Shown piece after piece: positions 22,597-32,804 of a stretch of DNA of 32,881 bases. The DNA is from Pseudomonas reinekei (GTDB taxonomy: Bacteria; Pseudomonadota; Gammaproteobacteria; Pseudomonadales; Pseudomonadaceae): positions 1-32,881 of the forward strand of contig NZ_MSTQ01000032.1 of assembly GCF_001945365.1 (NCBI RefSeq), read 5' to 3'. Positions within the stretch are counted from its first letter, which is position 1. Each line of letters begins with the position of its first letter. The notes under the pieces are model-generated. The model was not told the origin of the DNA and ran no database searches. It saw nothing but the letters and a program-made list of their open reading frames with translations. The position numbers and the translations under genes were made by a program.

Positions 22597-23168
22597 GTTG
22601 CCGCCGGCTTGCGTCTGGACAATTGCAGCACGCTCGGATGAATCCGCACACCGCTGCGGGCAACCGAGTCGAGGTTGACCTCGAAGGACACTTGATCGTC
22701 GGTGACTCGCAAACAGAAAAGGCTACCCACGGTGCACTGATCATCGCTTTCACTGATGCTCAATACCGGGCGCCCTGTGAGTGAGGCGAACAGCCGACTG
22801 CGTTCGTCGCTGGTCAGTTTGCCGATGTACACCGCATTGCACTCACCCGCGATGGACGGGTTGTCGGCCAACAGCCGCTGCACCGTCACAGGCCGACCGG
22901 TCGCCTGGGTCGTGCCTTTTACCAGGTCGTCGGTGTATTCAGTGGGGCCAACGACACAGAGGCGCAGTTGCGCGGGCTCAACAGGCCAACGGGCATAACT
23001 GAGAATCCCGAGCACCACCTGCGTCACTGACCCGGCACGCTGGTCAGCCATGCTCGACGGGGTTTGCGGCTGAGCGAAAGCGGCAGCAGACAGCAAGCTG
23101 AGAAGTCCGGCGAGCAGTGCTTGTTTGCAGCCAGCGATACGTTCTGTCGCCCGGACGCCCACCTTCAT
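22593..23168 (-). CDS. yfiR: YfiR, periplasmic repressor of YfiN
   Basis: A 191-residue periplasmic protein of the DUF4154/YfiR family. The signal peptide ends about residue 32 (AAAFA). The four cysteines of P. aeruginosa YfiR are at identical positions, C71, C110, C145 and C152, forming the disulfides that link its activity to periplasmic redox state. It binds the periplasmic domain of YfiN and keeps it inactive; YfiB or oxidation/reduction changes release this. The start is ATG at 23168, giving a standard signal peptide; the frame is open further upstream without signal-like sequence. First gene of the operon, 119 bases after the recD stop. Confidence 0.93.
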   Translation of the reverse strand: MKVGVRATERIAGCKQALLAGLLSLLSAAAFAQPQTPSSMADQRAGSVTQVVLGILSYARWPVEPAQLRLCVVGPTEYTDDLVKGTTQATGRPVTVQRLLADNPSIAGECNAVYIGKLTSDERSRLFASLTGRPVLSISESDDQCTVGSLFCLRVTDDQVSFEVNLDSVARSGVRIHPSVLQLSRRKPAAT

Positions 23169-23287
23169 GCAGGGATACTCTTCGATCGTTACCAGATGAT
23201 GCCGCAACGATAGCATAGCGGCGAAACGCCAGCGAGGCCAGGCACTACGGCACGTCGGACAGTTTGCGTCACCTCGCGTCGCCGCTT
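23169..23287 (-). other. Region between recD and yfiR
   Basis: A 119-base gap that should contain the yfiRNB promoter. On the minus strand a loosely promoter-like TATGCTATCGT occurs around 23215, but no good -35 is visible and no terminator for recD is clear, so readthrough from recCBD is possible. Confidence 0.3.
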
Positions 23288-25396
23288 TCAATCCGTCGTA
23301 TCGCTGCCTTCTTTCAGTTCCAGCATCAGCCCGCTCAAGCGCTCGACCTTGCGTCTCACCGCCTCTTCAAACACTCCGGCGCGCGGCTCTATCAAGGTGA
23401 ACCAGTCCTTGGCCCGGGTGATGCCGGTATAGATCAGTTCCTTGGTCAGCACCGGGTTCAGCGCATCGGGAAGAATCAACGCCGTGTGGGTAAATTCCGA
23501 TCCCTGGGATTTGTGCACGGTCATGGCATAAACGGTTTCAACATCATTGAGCCGGCTCGGCAGAACAAAACGCACACCGCCCTGCCCGTCGTTACGCGGA
23601 AACGCCACGCGGAGAACCTGCCGACCTGCTTGCGGCCCCTCACGCTCGGGTAGCTTGAGTGCAATGCCGATGTCACCGTTCATCAATCCCAGGCCGTAAT
23701 CATTACGGGTCATCAGCACTGGCCGACCTTCGTACCATTGCTGGTCACTGTCGATCAAACGCGCCTTAAGCAGTGCATCGGTAACTCGCTGATTTAACCC
23801 CTCCACCCCCCAAGGCCCTTTGCGAACAGCGCACAACAACTGAAAGGCGTCGAAGGCTTGCAGGACCTGTCGAGCCCAGTCCGTCCAACCCGGATCATCA
23901 TAAGGACTATCAAGCGCCGGCCGCTGATTGCGCAGCAGGTTCAGATAGTGTCTGTAGCCTTGCGCGCCCTCACCATGGCCCTCGAGCAACAAGCGTTCCA
24001 GCGCCCTGTCCTGTTCATTCTTGAGAGACAGGCTGAAGACATCGTCATGGCTTCGCACCGCCAGCAGCTTGCGAGCTTCTTCAGGTTGCTGCTGGTTCAC
24101 CCAGCGGGCCAACTGGCCAATGCCGCTGCCCTCGCCGAATCGCCGCGAGTGACGCAGCATCACCACTTGCTGGGCGAGTGGATGCGTACCCAGGGTGTCT
24201 TCCTGCAAGCCGCTGGCCTGCAGGCTTTCACCACTGACCGCCTCCAGCCATTGGCGTGTGTGCGGGCTGTACCAGCCGGCCTCGGCATCACGACACAGGT
24301 CGCCGAGCACCGCACCGGCCTCCACTGACGCCAACTGGTCCTTGTCCCCCAGTAGCACCAGACGAGCATGAGCCGGCAATGCATCCAGCAGATTGGCCAT
24401 CATTTCCAGGTCAATCATTGACGCTTCGTCCACCACCAACACATCCAGCGGTAACCGATTGCCGGTGTGGTGCCGGAAATGGCGCGTCCCCGGACGACTG
24501 CCGAGCAGACGGTGAACCGTGGTGACATCGGATGGAATTTTATCGCGGATGGCGTCGGCGACTTTCAGCGTTCGGACTTGCTGGCTGATGGACTCCGTCA
24601 GTCGCGCTGCGGCTTTGCCAGTCGGCGCGGCGAGACGAATGCGCAATGGCGTGCCAGCCTCAACAGCTGGCGCCTGGAGCAACGCCAGCAAGCGCACGAC
24701 CGTCGTGGTCTTGCCGGTTCCCGGACCACCGGTGACGATACTGAAAGCGCTGCGAGTGGCGAGGGCACAAGCGAGTTTTTGCCAGTCGATCAGCTCACCC
24801 GGTCGGGCCGGGCCGAACAAACCGGTGAGGCGCTCAATCAAGTCATCCGCAACGGCTTCGCGTGTTGCCAGGCGCTCACGCAACGCGTTGTCGATACGTC
24901 GCTCATAGGCCCAGTAGCGGCGCAGATACAGACGCTTGCCCGATAACACCAAAGGTCGTGTCTGCACGATCTCTCGCTCGTCAGCCGCCAATGCAACCAG
25001 ACGGCTCGCCGCCAGAACCTTGCACCAATGGGCGCCATCCAGAGCTTCCAGCAACTGCGAAGGCAGCAACATCACACCACTTTGCAGATCACCCTCCGGT
25101 GGCAGTGACAGGGCAAAGTCAGGCGCCTTGAGTGTCTCGAACAAGTCCAGGCATACATGCCCGTGCCCCAATTGGTGGCTGGTCAACGCAGCAGCCAGCA
25201 GCACCAAAGGGTCATCATCCGGTGCCAGCTCATGAAGAAATGCCACGAAGGCTTTGTCCAGGGCTCGCAACCAGCCACGCTCGACCCAACGCGTCAGCAG
25301 CAGCAACAGGTCGTCCGCGCAACTCAAGGGGGCAAGGTTAGCCAGACTGTCCGCCGCCAATGAAGCGGGCAGCAAATCGGCGAAGGTGCGGCTCAT
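23288..25396 (-). CDS. recD: Exonuclease V (RecBCD) subunit RecD
   Basis: A 702-residue 5'-3' helicase subunit of RecBCD, which unwinds and resects double-strand ends for recombination and degrades foreign linear DNA. An N-terminal domain of about 170 residues binds RecC/RecB; the Walker A motif TGGPGTGKTTTVVRLL is near residue 225, followed by VVDEASMIDLEMM (Walker B) and, near the C-terminus, the helicase motif VHKSQGSEF. Length is above the E. coli subunit (608). The start is ATG at 25396, overlapping the recB stop as ATGA, with GGGAG seven bases upstream. It ends the recC-recB-recD operon. Confidence 0.95.
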   Translation of the reverse strand: MSRTFADLLPASLAADSLANLAPLSCADDLLLLLTRWVERGWLRALDKAFVAFLHELAPDDDPLVLLAAALTSHQLGHGHVCLDLFETLKAPDFALSLPPEGDLQSGVMLLPSQLLEALDGAHWCKVLAASRLVALAADEREIVQTRPLVLSGKRLYLRRYWAYERRIDNALRERLATREAVADDLIERLTGLFGPARPGELIDWQKLACALATRSAFSIVTGGPGTGKTTTVVRLLALLQAPAVEAGTPLRIRLAAPTGKAAARLTESISQQVRTLKVADAIRDKIPSDVTTVHRLLGSRPGTRHFRHHTGNRLPLDVLVVDEASMIDLEMMANLLDALPAHARLVLLGDKDQLASVEAGAVLGDLCRDAEAGWYSPHTRQWLEAVSGESLQASGLQEDTLGTHPLAQQVVMLRHSRRFGEGSGIGQLARWVNQQQPEEARKLLAVRSHDDVFSLSLKNEQDRALERLLLEGHGEGAQGYRHYLNLLRNQRPALDSPYDDPGWTDWARQVLQAFDAFQLLCAVRKGPWGVEGLNQRVTDALLKARLIDSDQQWYEGRPVLMTRNDYGLGLMNGDIGIALKLPEREGPQAGRQVLRVAFPRNDGQGGVRFVLPSRLNDVETVYAMTVHKSQGSEFTHTALILPDALNPVLTKELIYTGITRAKDWFTLIEPRAGVFEEAVRRKVERLSGLMLELKEGSDTTD

Positions 25397-28300
25397 AGCA
25401 ATACTCCCTGTTCCCACGCGGGTTCCGTCCTGGGTTCCGGCTTACCCTGGAACATCCGGTCCAGTCGCTCGATCAACTCCCTGGGCGGGCGGGCGAAATA
25501 AACGCCCTGGCTGGGTGCTCGCGTCCCCCGAAGGAAAAGGTACAACGCACCGCCGACATGTCGATCGTAATCGTAATCCGCCAGCCGGGCCTTGAGTTGA
25601 CGATGCAGGGCCAACAGGTACAGCACGTATTGCAGGTCGTAGCGGTTGTCGAGAATCGACTGCTCCATGGCCTGATCGGTATAGGCCTGGTCGTCAGCCC
25701 CGAGCCAGTTGGATTTGTAGTCGGCGACGTAGTAGCGGCCATCGTGCTCGAACGTCAGGTCGATAAAACCCTTGAACATGCCATTGAGCAGCACAGGCTC
25801 TGCTGCCACCCGGGCCACGCCGTTGTGCGTGAACTGACGCACCAGCGCGTCGAGTTTGAGTACATCGACCTTGTGGCTGGCGAACCAGAACTCCATCTCG
25901 ACCTGATACTGGGTCAACTGCCCGAAAATCACCGGCGCTTGCCCGGCCCCCACGGGCAGCGGCGATTTGAGCAGATGCACCAGCCAGTCACTCAGCGTGG
26001 TAATCCAGCCTTCCCAACCACGGCGATTGCAACGACGGGCAATCGCATCCTCCACGGCTTGTGGCGAGGCCGCAAAACCTTCATCACCCGCCCACTCGAG
26101 CAGGCCATGAAGAAAAGTGCCCGGGTTCGGGCCACGGGGGAATCGATGAATATCGGCACCGCCAGCAGCCATCTCTCGGGACGCTTGTGGGTCGAGGCGC
26201 TCGTCGTCAAACAGCTTCTGCGCTTGCGGACTCTCTGGCGCTTCGTCCGTCCCCATGCTCAGAATATCGCTGATGCGCAAGGCGCTGTAGGAGGCGATCC
26301 ACCAATTCTCGCTGGCCTTGCGCAGTGGGATCAAGGGGGCGAGCAATGCCGCGGTGTTCAGTGGCGGATGGTAATGCTCGTGGGTGATGTCCGGCATCTC
26401 ACGGCAATGGATCGCAGGACAACCCTGTTGCAGGTCACGCAACCAAATGTTCACGCCCGTCGACTCGCTCAAAGGCGTACCGCCGCCCAACAGATAACCC
26501 AGCGCCGACAGGTGCAGCACCGAGCCATTGTTATTGCCGCGCTTGAGATCCGTAACCCCTAGCCAGCAAGCATGTTGCGCCCGGGTCAGGGCGACATACA
26601 GCAAGCGCAGATCTTCGGCCAGGCGCTCTTCGTCGGCCAGGGCGATCAACTCTGGCGTGGGGCTCAGGGTCACTTGGGCCTTGCCCGCGGCATCGTGGTA
26701 ATGCAGCGGTAGCCGACTGCCATCCACCGGTTTTGCCGAGCAAATGAACGGCAGGAATACCAGGGGATACTCAAGCCCCTTGGACTTGTGAATGGTCACG
26801 ACCTTGACCAGTTGCTCGTCGCTCTCCAGACGCAGAATCTGCTCTTCGCCGGCTTGACCGGACAACGCCAGATGCTCGGACAAGTGGCGGATCAGGGCCT
26901 GCTCACCGTCGAGTTCGGCGGCCGCTTGTTGCAGCAATTCGGACAGGTGCAAAAGGTTGGTCAACACCCGTTCGCCGTCGCTGCGGGCGATCAACGTTTG
27001 GGGAAGCTGGAAGTCATGCAACAAGCGTCGCAGCATCGGCAACACGCCCTGCTTGCGCCACAACTCGCGATAGCCGCGGAACTGCATGACCCGGAACTCC
27101 CAGGCCAGTTCGTCCTGGTTCAACCGCTCAAGGTCTGCCAGTGACAAATTGAGGGTGATGCTGGCCAGCGCGGCTCGCAGTGGTCGTTCGACGTCGGGCT
27201 CGGCGCAGGCTTTCAGCCAGGTCAGTACGTCGTGCGCTTCCTGCGCGGCGAATACAGAATCCTTGTCCGACAGATAAACACTGCGCACCCCCCGGGCTGA
27301 AAGCTCGGCACGTACGGCCTGCGCTTCCTTGCCATCGCGTACGAGAATGGCAATGTCCGCAGGCATCAGCCCCACAAAATCACGGCCTTCCCGCGCGAAG
27401 CCCACACGAGCTTGTTGCCCGCCATTGAGCAAGGCGGTGATCTCACTGGCGCACGCGGCGGCCAGTTGCTGACGGTAAACAGCACCGGACAACGGTTGCT
27501 CGGCAGACAAATGCCAAATATTCAGCGCGGGGACAGTTTGCCCGTCGATGTGCAGAACTTCCTTGCGCCCCTGCGATGCCACCGGCAGGAACGGCACCGG
27601 GTTCTCGCCATTGCTTTCGCGAAACAGAAAAGCCCCGCGCCCCGATTCGCGCGACTCGGCACATTCGAATACATGGTTCACGGCCCCGACCATGCCATGA
27701 CTGGAGCGGAAGTTGGTGCCCAGGGTATGCAGGCGTCCGGTGGTCGCCTGTCGCGCACGAAGATAGGTGTAGATATCGGCGCCACGGAACGCGTAGATCG
27801 CCTGCTTCGGATCGCCGATCAGGAACAACCCGCTATCGGGACTGTTGTCTTCAATGCGGTAGATACTTTCGAAGATCCGGTACTGCACCGGGTCCGTGTC
27901 CTGGAATTCATCAATCAACGCCACCGGGAATTGCTCACGGATCAAGGTCGCCAACCGCTCACCGCCATCGGATTGCAACGCCGCATCGAGGCGCAGCAAC
28001 ATGTCGTCAAAACCCATTTCCGCACGGCGACGTTTTTCCTCCTCGAACCGCGCGCCAACCCAATGGGCAGCGTGTTGCAGTACGGCAGCATCAGGCGTCG
28101 GCAAGTTGTCGAGACTGGCTTTCAACCCGGGCATGGCGTCCAGCCCCGGATGATTGGGAACCTCACCTTTCTTCCAGGCCTGCGCCATGCCGTCAGGGGT
28201 CAACCGCGTGAAGCCGGTGCCAATGTCCAGTTGCTCAAGGGTTTCGTCTTCGGCCCAGGCTTTGATTTTCTCGAACCAGGGTTCGAAGTAACGCGCCTGC

Positions 28301-29085
28301 ATCTTGCGACCGTCGACACTTTTGCTGGCAACCCCTTCGTGACAGATCACCAGAAGCTCATCAGCCCACTGACGCCAAGGCTGCTTGAGCTCGACCAACG
28401 CGGCCCGCCGTTCCTGCAAACACTCGCTAATCAATTCGGCAGGCGCCTTGCCCTCAACGTTGCCCCGCTCGCTGGTAAACAACCCTCGAACCCGCGGTAG
28501 CAACGCGGCTGGCCCCCCCCAGTTATTGCGTACCCAGTTCAGTGCATCGCCCTGCATCGGATAGCAAAACAATCGCCAGTAGTCGCGCAACACCTCACCC
28601 AACAGGTCGCTGTGATCGGTTTCCAGTGTCTGGGTAAACAGACTGCCACTGTCAAATGCATGTTCGCGCAACATGCGCTGGCACCAACTGTGAATCGTCG
28701 AGACAGCGGCTTCGTCCATCCACTGCGCAGCGATGTCCAGGCGATTTGCACAGCCGGACCACTGCTCGGGTGGGTACTGGTCACGCAACTCGGCAATCAG
28801 GCCATCAGGTGCCGGGGTTTCATCACGGAAAAACCGGGCGGCCTCAGCCAACCGTGTACGAATACGCTCTCGCAGTTCTTTGGTGGCGGCATCGGTGAAG
28901 GTCACCACGAGGATTTGCGGAGGTAGAAGCTCACGCCCGAATCCACTGGACTCCGCGCCATGGCCAAGAACCAGGCGCAGGTAAAGCGCAGAAATAGTGA
29001 ACGTCTTGCCTGTACCGGCGCTGGCCTCGATCAACTGACTGCCACGCAGCGGGAACGCAAGGGCAAGAGGTGGTTGAGTACTCAT
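25393..29085 (-). CDS. recB: Exonuclease V (RecBCD) subunit RecB
   Basis: A 1230-residue SF1A 3'-5' helicase-nuclease. The Walker A motif IEASAGTGKTFTISALYLRL lies at residues ~19-38; other UvrD-type motifs are ALIDEFQDTDPVQYRIFE and VVTIHKSKGLEYPLVFLP. The C-terminal nuclease domain keeps its catalytic acidic/lysine triad in GFIDLTFEHDGRYYVADYKS (D1122 and K1124 in the DYK signature), so nuclease activity should be intact. Start ATG 29085 overlaps the recC stop (ATGA), typical of translational coupling to keep subunits balanced. Confidence 0.97.
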   Translation of the reverse strand: MSTQPPLALAFPLRGSQLIEASAGTGKTFTISALYLRLVLGHGAESSGFGRELLPPQILVVTFTDAATKELRERIRTRLAEAARFFRDETPAPDGLIAELRDQYPPEQWSGCANRLDIAAQWMDEAAVSTIHSWCQRMLREHAFDSGSLFTQTLETDHSDLLGEVLRDYWRLFCYPMQGDALNWVRNNWGGPAALLPRVRGLFTSERGNVEGKAPAELISECLQERRAALVELKQPWRQWADELLVICHEGVASKSVDGRKMQARYFEPWFEKIKAWAEDETLEQLDIGTGFTRLTPDGMAQAWKKGEVPNHPGLDAMPGLKASLDNLPTPDAAVLQHAAHWVGARFEEEKRRRAEMGFDDMLLRLDAALQSDGGERLATLIREQFPVALIDEFQDTDPVQYRIFESIYRIEDNSPDSGLFLIGDPKQAIYAFRGADIYTYLRARQATTGRLHTLGTNFRSSHGMVGAVNHVFECAESRESGRGAFLFRESNGENPVPFLPVASQGRKEVLHIDGQTVPALNIWHLSAEQPLSGAVYRQQLAAACASEITALLNGGQQARVGFAREGRDFVGLMPADIAILVRDGKEAQAVRAELSARGVRSVYLSDKDSVFAAQEAHDVLTWLKACAEPDVERPLRAALASITLNLSLADLERLNQDELAWEFRVMQFRGYRELWRKQGVLPMLRRLLHDFQLPQTLIARSDGERVLTNLLHLSELLQQAAAELDGEQALIRHLSEHLALSGQAGEEQILRLESDEQLVKVVTIHKSKGLEYPLVFLPFICSAKPVDGSRLPLHYHDAAGKAQVTLSPTPELIALADEERLAEDLRLLYVALTRAQHACWLGVTDLKRGNNNGSVLHLSALGYLLGGGTPLSESTGVNIWLRDLQQGCPAIHCREMPDITHEHYHPPLNTAALLAPLIPLRKASENWWIASYSALRISDILSMGTDEAPESPQAQKLFDDERLDPQASREMAAGGADIHRFPRGPNPGTFLHGLLEWAGDEGFAASPQAVEDAIARRCNRRGWEGWITTLSDWLVHLLKSPLPVGAGQAPVIFGQLTQYQVEMEFWFASHKVDVLKLDALVRQFTHNGVARVAAEPVLLNGMFKGFIDLTFEHDGRYYVADYKSNWLGADDQAYTDQAMEQSILDNRYDLQYVLYLLALHRQLKARLADYDYDRHVGGALYLFLRGTRAPSQGVYFARPPRELIERLDRMFQGKPEPRTEPAWEQGVLL

Positions 29086-32000
29086 GAGCGCACCTCCTCA
29101 GTGGACAAGGAACGCCAAGGCGCCTCAAGTAAAGGGCGGTACAGAGCGTCGCACCAACCCGTAAATGTCTCGTCGGCGACCAGCGCCTCGTAATCAGTGA
29201 ACTGACGCGCGAGCGCCACGCTTTCCCGACGCTCCCCGTCAGTGGTCAACCCGTCGCCCTCATAGGCCTTGCGGGCAGCCGCTTCGGCTTTGACTGGCTC
29301 ACTCTGACCCAGCCAGGCAAAGGCTGTTTTCACTGCTACTGGAAGGGGCTGGCGCATGCCCGATTGCCAGGCCAGCAAAAGGTCCCCGAGAATCCCCCGG
29401 GCTGACTCCGCATCCATCGGAGCGAGCACCAGACTGTCATCACTGGCCACCAGCGCGGTGGTCATCGACAGGCCACTTGCGCAGGCGACCAGATGATTGA
29501 CCCAGGGCCGGGTCAGGCGATGCCATTTTCGGGACTTGATCGACCCAATGCTGTTGGGGATTGTCGTGATGGACAGCAAACCACCATCAGCCCGTTGATG
29601 CAGACCGCTGAGCCAGCCTTCGATACGCAGGGCATGCAACTCCAGACTCACCGGCCGTGCACTGGTCAGGCGCGTAGGCCACAAGGTCAGCAATTGTTGA
29701 TAGCGCTGCAGCAAATCCGGTAACGGTTCGATCAGTTCCCGCTGAAGGCACTCACCGAATCCCGCCATCGGCAGCAGACCGCCGTTTTGCAGGCGCCTGG
29801 CTTGCACTTCCAGCGCCTGATCGCTGTTATCCAGATCCGCCAGCCCCGCTTCAAGCAAGCTGTCACTGAGGCTGTATCGCTGCAACGCGTCCAGGACAAA
29901 AGGCTCCTCATCCGCCAAAGGCACTTCGACAGATTCAAAGAACACCTTCAACCGCTGGCTGAAGAAATGACGCACAGGGTTACGCAGGAAATCCTGCAGT
30001 TGACCGAGACTCAGCGGTTCATCCTGCACATGGACATCAAGCCTCTCGATATCAGCCGCTTGCTCAGGGAATTGATGCAGCACCTGCCACTCACTGGCGT
30101 AACTGAACAGTTCATCGCCTTCATGAAAGTAGCGAGCGCTGAAAGGCTGTAGAGGGTGTTCCTGCGTGATCGCCTCAAGCAAGTCTTCGTCGCTCCTGGC
30201 CAACCGCCAACCGCTCGCGAGGTGATCACGTAGTTGGCCGATCAATACTGATGCGGGGCGCTCGCTGTTATCGCGAATGCTGCGGCCGACCCAACTGATG
30301 TAAAGCTGATCACGGGCAGACAACAATGCCTCCAGCAGCAAGTAGCGGTCATCTTCGCGTCGCGAGCGATCGCCGGGGCGGTAATCACTGCCCATCAGGT
30401 CGAAGTCCAGCGGTGGCTGCGCACGTGGATAATCACCGTCATTCATGCCTAGCAAGCAGACCAGTTTGAACGGGATCGCTCGCATGGGCATCAAGGTGCA
30501 GAAGTTGACGGCACCGGCCAAAAAGCGTTGAGACAAACGCCCTTGATCGAGACCCGCAAGCCAGGCTTCACGCACGACCGTCAGCGGTAGTTCGTCCTGC
30601 AGAGCTACCGCCTCACAATTCTCGAGCCAGGCCTCACGCAACTCTTCAAGCTGAGTCAGCAAGTAGTCGTCGTGCTCGTTAGTGGCCTGAAAAAACAAGG
30701 ACACCAGCGCCTGTAATCGTAGGCTCCATTGCTCGGGTGATGCCGGTAGTGTCAGTTCCCGGTGTGCAATTTCCAGCGCATCGAGCAGCGCAACCAACGG
30801 ACCTATGAGCGCAGCATCCAGGCCACCGATTTCGTCATAAGGCTCGATACCTTCGCAGGCGTTGGTGCTGCCGACGGCATACCCGAGCAACATTCGTCGT
30901 AGACCGAAACGCCAACTGTTCTGCTCCAGGGATTGCGGCAATCCGAGACCGGCCCGCTGCTCAGCATTCATACCCCAACGAATACCCGCCCCCTCGATCC
31001 AACGATACAGGGTCGGCAGGTCGCGCTCCTCGACACCAAAACGGGCGCGCAATGCAGGAACGTCAAGCAGATCAAGGATCTCGCTAACCGGGAAACGGCT
31101 GTCAGGCAGCTTGAGCAAATGTTCGACAGCGATCAGCAGCGGATCACGCCCACGCTGGCCCTGATCAGCAAGCGTGAACGGAATGAATCGTGGGTCTTGC
31201 CGGTCAAGCTGACCGAACACTGCGCGAATATGCGGCGCATAGCTGTCGATATCCGGGACCATGACAATGACATCCCGTGGACGCAATTGTGGGTCGGCGC
31301 TGAAACGCGCGAGCAATTGATCGTGAAGTATCTCTACTTCTCGCTGTGCGCTATGAGCTATGTGAAAACGGATGGATTCATCTGCGTGAAGATCCATAGC
31401 AGCCCAGCGTTCGCGAGTCTCGTTGAGGGGACGTAATTCGAGGATGTCATCCTGCAACTGATTGAGCATGTTCAGTGGCTGGCTGTCGCTGAACAGATCG
31501 ATGCGACCGTCGCGAAATGCCGAACGATAACTGTTGGGGTCATCGTAGCTGTCCAGCAGGTTGATGTAGTCGCGCCCTTGCTTGCCCCAGGCAGCCAACA
31601 GCGGATGGGCATGTTGATGAAGCGTTTCGGAATCGAGAACAACCGGCATTCCATTCTTGCGAGCCTGCCGCTTGTATTGATGCCGCAGCAGGTCTTTATC
31701 GGCGACGATGTCTGCCCAATGGTGACGACACGGGTTATGTACGCACAGCAGAACCTGGCTGAATCGCGCCAGTCCCGCCAACGCCTCCAGGGCTTGTGCT
31801 GGAAGCGAAGAGATCCCGAACACGATTACCCGTGACGGCAAACCGGTGGGTGCTACATCGAGGCTGTTGATGCGTTCGACAAAGCGCTGATGGACGCCGG
31901 CACGGCTTTGCGCCATACCCTCTTCACCCACATCCAGCAACAGTGCACGCCACAACTCGGCTTGCCAGCAATTGGCCGCAGTCAGCGGCTTGGCTTCCCC

Positions 32001-32534
32001 CCTTGCGTTACGTAACTGGTGCCGGCCTTCTGCCCAGTCTTCGAGCCAGTCGGCGCGATACACCTGATACTGGTCGAACAGATCTGCCAGTCGTTCGGCT
32101 AGCTGATAGCGTTTGCGCAGGTCAGTGTCATGGGTCAGGAAGCGCTGGAGGGGTTCGAAGTGTGGCTCATTGATCAACTGTGGAAGCAGACGCATCAGAC
32201 GCCAGGTCAGCGGGGCTTTATCAAGTAGAGACTTGGCCGGAATTTCGTCGCGGCCCAAGACCATGCGATACAGCTGCCACATGAAACTACCCGGCAATTG
32301 CACGTCGATGGCAGCGGCGATTCCACAGCCACCCATGTCGTCATCTTCAGCGTCTTCAGCCAAAGCCAGCTTCAGCCATTGAGCAATGCCGTTGCTCTGC
32401 ACCAGGGCGATTTCATTTTCCAGGGGAGCCAGCGGGTAGCGCCGCATCCAGCTCACCACCAGACTGCGTAGCTCGTCCAGGCGGTTACCGTGAACCACCA
32501 TAAAACCAGCACTGAGGGACGTCGCGTCCGGCAT
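29082..32534 (-). CDS. recC: Exonuclease V (RecBCD) subunit RecC
   Basis: A 1150-residue RecC, the subunit that splits the DNA strands and recognises Chi with a helicase-like but inactive fold. Recognisable segments include FMVVHGNRLDELRSLVV at the start, LVQSNGIAQWLKLALA, MWQLYRMVLG, VFGISSLPAQALEALA, DVIVMVPDIDSYAPHIRAVF and KLVCLLGMNDGDYPR, in the order of the RecC/AddB-like family. Length agrees with E. coli RecC (1122). The start at ATG 32534 follows AAGGAA; the frame is open nine codons further. It is the first gene of recC-recB-recD and stands behind the rRNA terminator. Confidence 0.96.
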   Translation of the reverse strand: MPDATSLSAGFMVVHGNRLDELRSLVVSWMRRYPLAPLENEIALVQSNGIAQWLKLALAEDAEDDDMGGCGIAAAIDVQLPGSFMWQLYRMVLGRDEIPAKSLLDKAPLTWRLMRLLPQLINEPHFEPLQRFLTHDTDLRKRYQLAERLADLFDQYQVYRADWLEDWAEGRHQLRNARGEAKPLTAANCWQAELWRALLLDVGEEGMAQSRAGVHQRFVERINSLDVAPTGLPSRVIVFGISSLPAQALEALAGLARFSQVLLCVHNPCRHHWADIVADKDLLRHQYKRQARKNGMPVVLDSETLHQHAHPLLAAWGKQGRDYINLLDSYDDPNSYRSAFRDGRIDLFSDSQPLNMLNQLQDDILELRPLNETRERWAAMDLHADESIRFHIAHSAQREVEILHDQLLARFSADPQLRPRDVIVMVPDIDSYAPHIRAVFGQLDRQDPRFIPFTLADQGQRGRDPLLIAVEHLLKLPDSRFPVSEILDLLDVPALRARFGVEERDLPTLYRWIEGAGIRWGMNAEQRAGLGLPQSLEQNSWRFGLRRMLLGYAVGSTNACEGIEPYDEIGGLDAALIGPLVALLDALEIAHRELTLPASPEQWSLRLQALVSLFFQATNEHDDYLLTQLEELREAWLENCEAVALQDELPLTVVREAWLAGLDQGRLSQRFLAGAVNFCTLMPMRAIPFKLVCLLGMNDGDYPRAQPPLDFDLMGSDYRPGDRSRREDDRYLLLEALLSARDQLYISWVGRSIRDNSERPASVLIGQLRDHLASGWRLARSDEDLLEAITQEHPLQPFSARYFHEGDELFSYASEWQVLHQFPEQAADIERLDVHVQDEPLSLGQLQDFLRNPVRHFFSQRLKVFFESVEVPLADEEPFVLDALQRYSLSDSLLEAGLADLDNSDQALEVQARRLQNGGLLPMAGFGECLQRELIEPLPDLLQRYQQLLTLWPTRLTSARPVSLELHALRIEGWLSGLHQRADGGLLSITTIPNSIGSIKSRKWHRLTRPWVNHLVACASGLSMTTALVASDDSLVLAPMDAESARGILGDLLLAWQSGMRQPLPVAVKTAFAWLGQSEPVKAEAAARKAYEGDGLTTDGERRESVALARQFTDYEALVADETFTGWCDALYRPLLEAPWRSLSTEEVRS

Positions 32535-32637
32535 AAAGGCTTCCTTGGAAAATACAAACACTAGGGCCGAACCTTAGCATTGTCGGGAGATGCTGACAGC
32601 GGAGACCTGTCCAACTTTGCTGTACGAACTTTCCTGC

Positions 32638-32677
32638 GGACAAAACAAAACCCCAACTGCTTTCGCAATTGGGGTTT
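32638..32677 (-). terminator. rRNA operon terminator
   Basis: AAACCCCAACTGC and GCAATTGGGGTTT (32648-32677, one C-A mismatch) pair around TTTC. On the minus strand the stem is followed by TGTTTTGTCC. It lies 11 bases after the 5S gene and separates it from recC. Confidence 0.9.
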
Positions 32678-32688
32678 CGGAATTTAAT

Positions 32689-32804
32689 CTTGACGATGAC
32701 CTACTCTCACATGGGGAAACCCCACACTACCATCGGCGATGCATCGTTTCACTGCTGAGTTCGGGATGGGATCAGGTGGTTCCAATGCTCTATGGTCGTC
32801 AAGA
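32689..32804 (-). rRNA. rrf: 5S ribosomal RNA
   Basis: The minus strand starts CTTGACGACCATAGAGCATT, contains GGAACCACCTGATCCCATCC and CGAACTCAGCAGTGAAACGA, and ends GTAGGTCATCGTCAAG; the first and last bases pair as helix I. This is the standard gamma-proteobacterial 5S of about 116 bases. The rest of the rRNA operon lies beyond the right edge. Confidence 0.97.
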
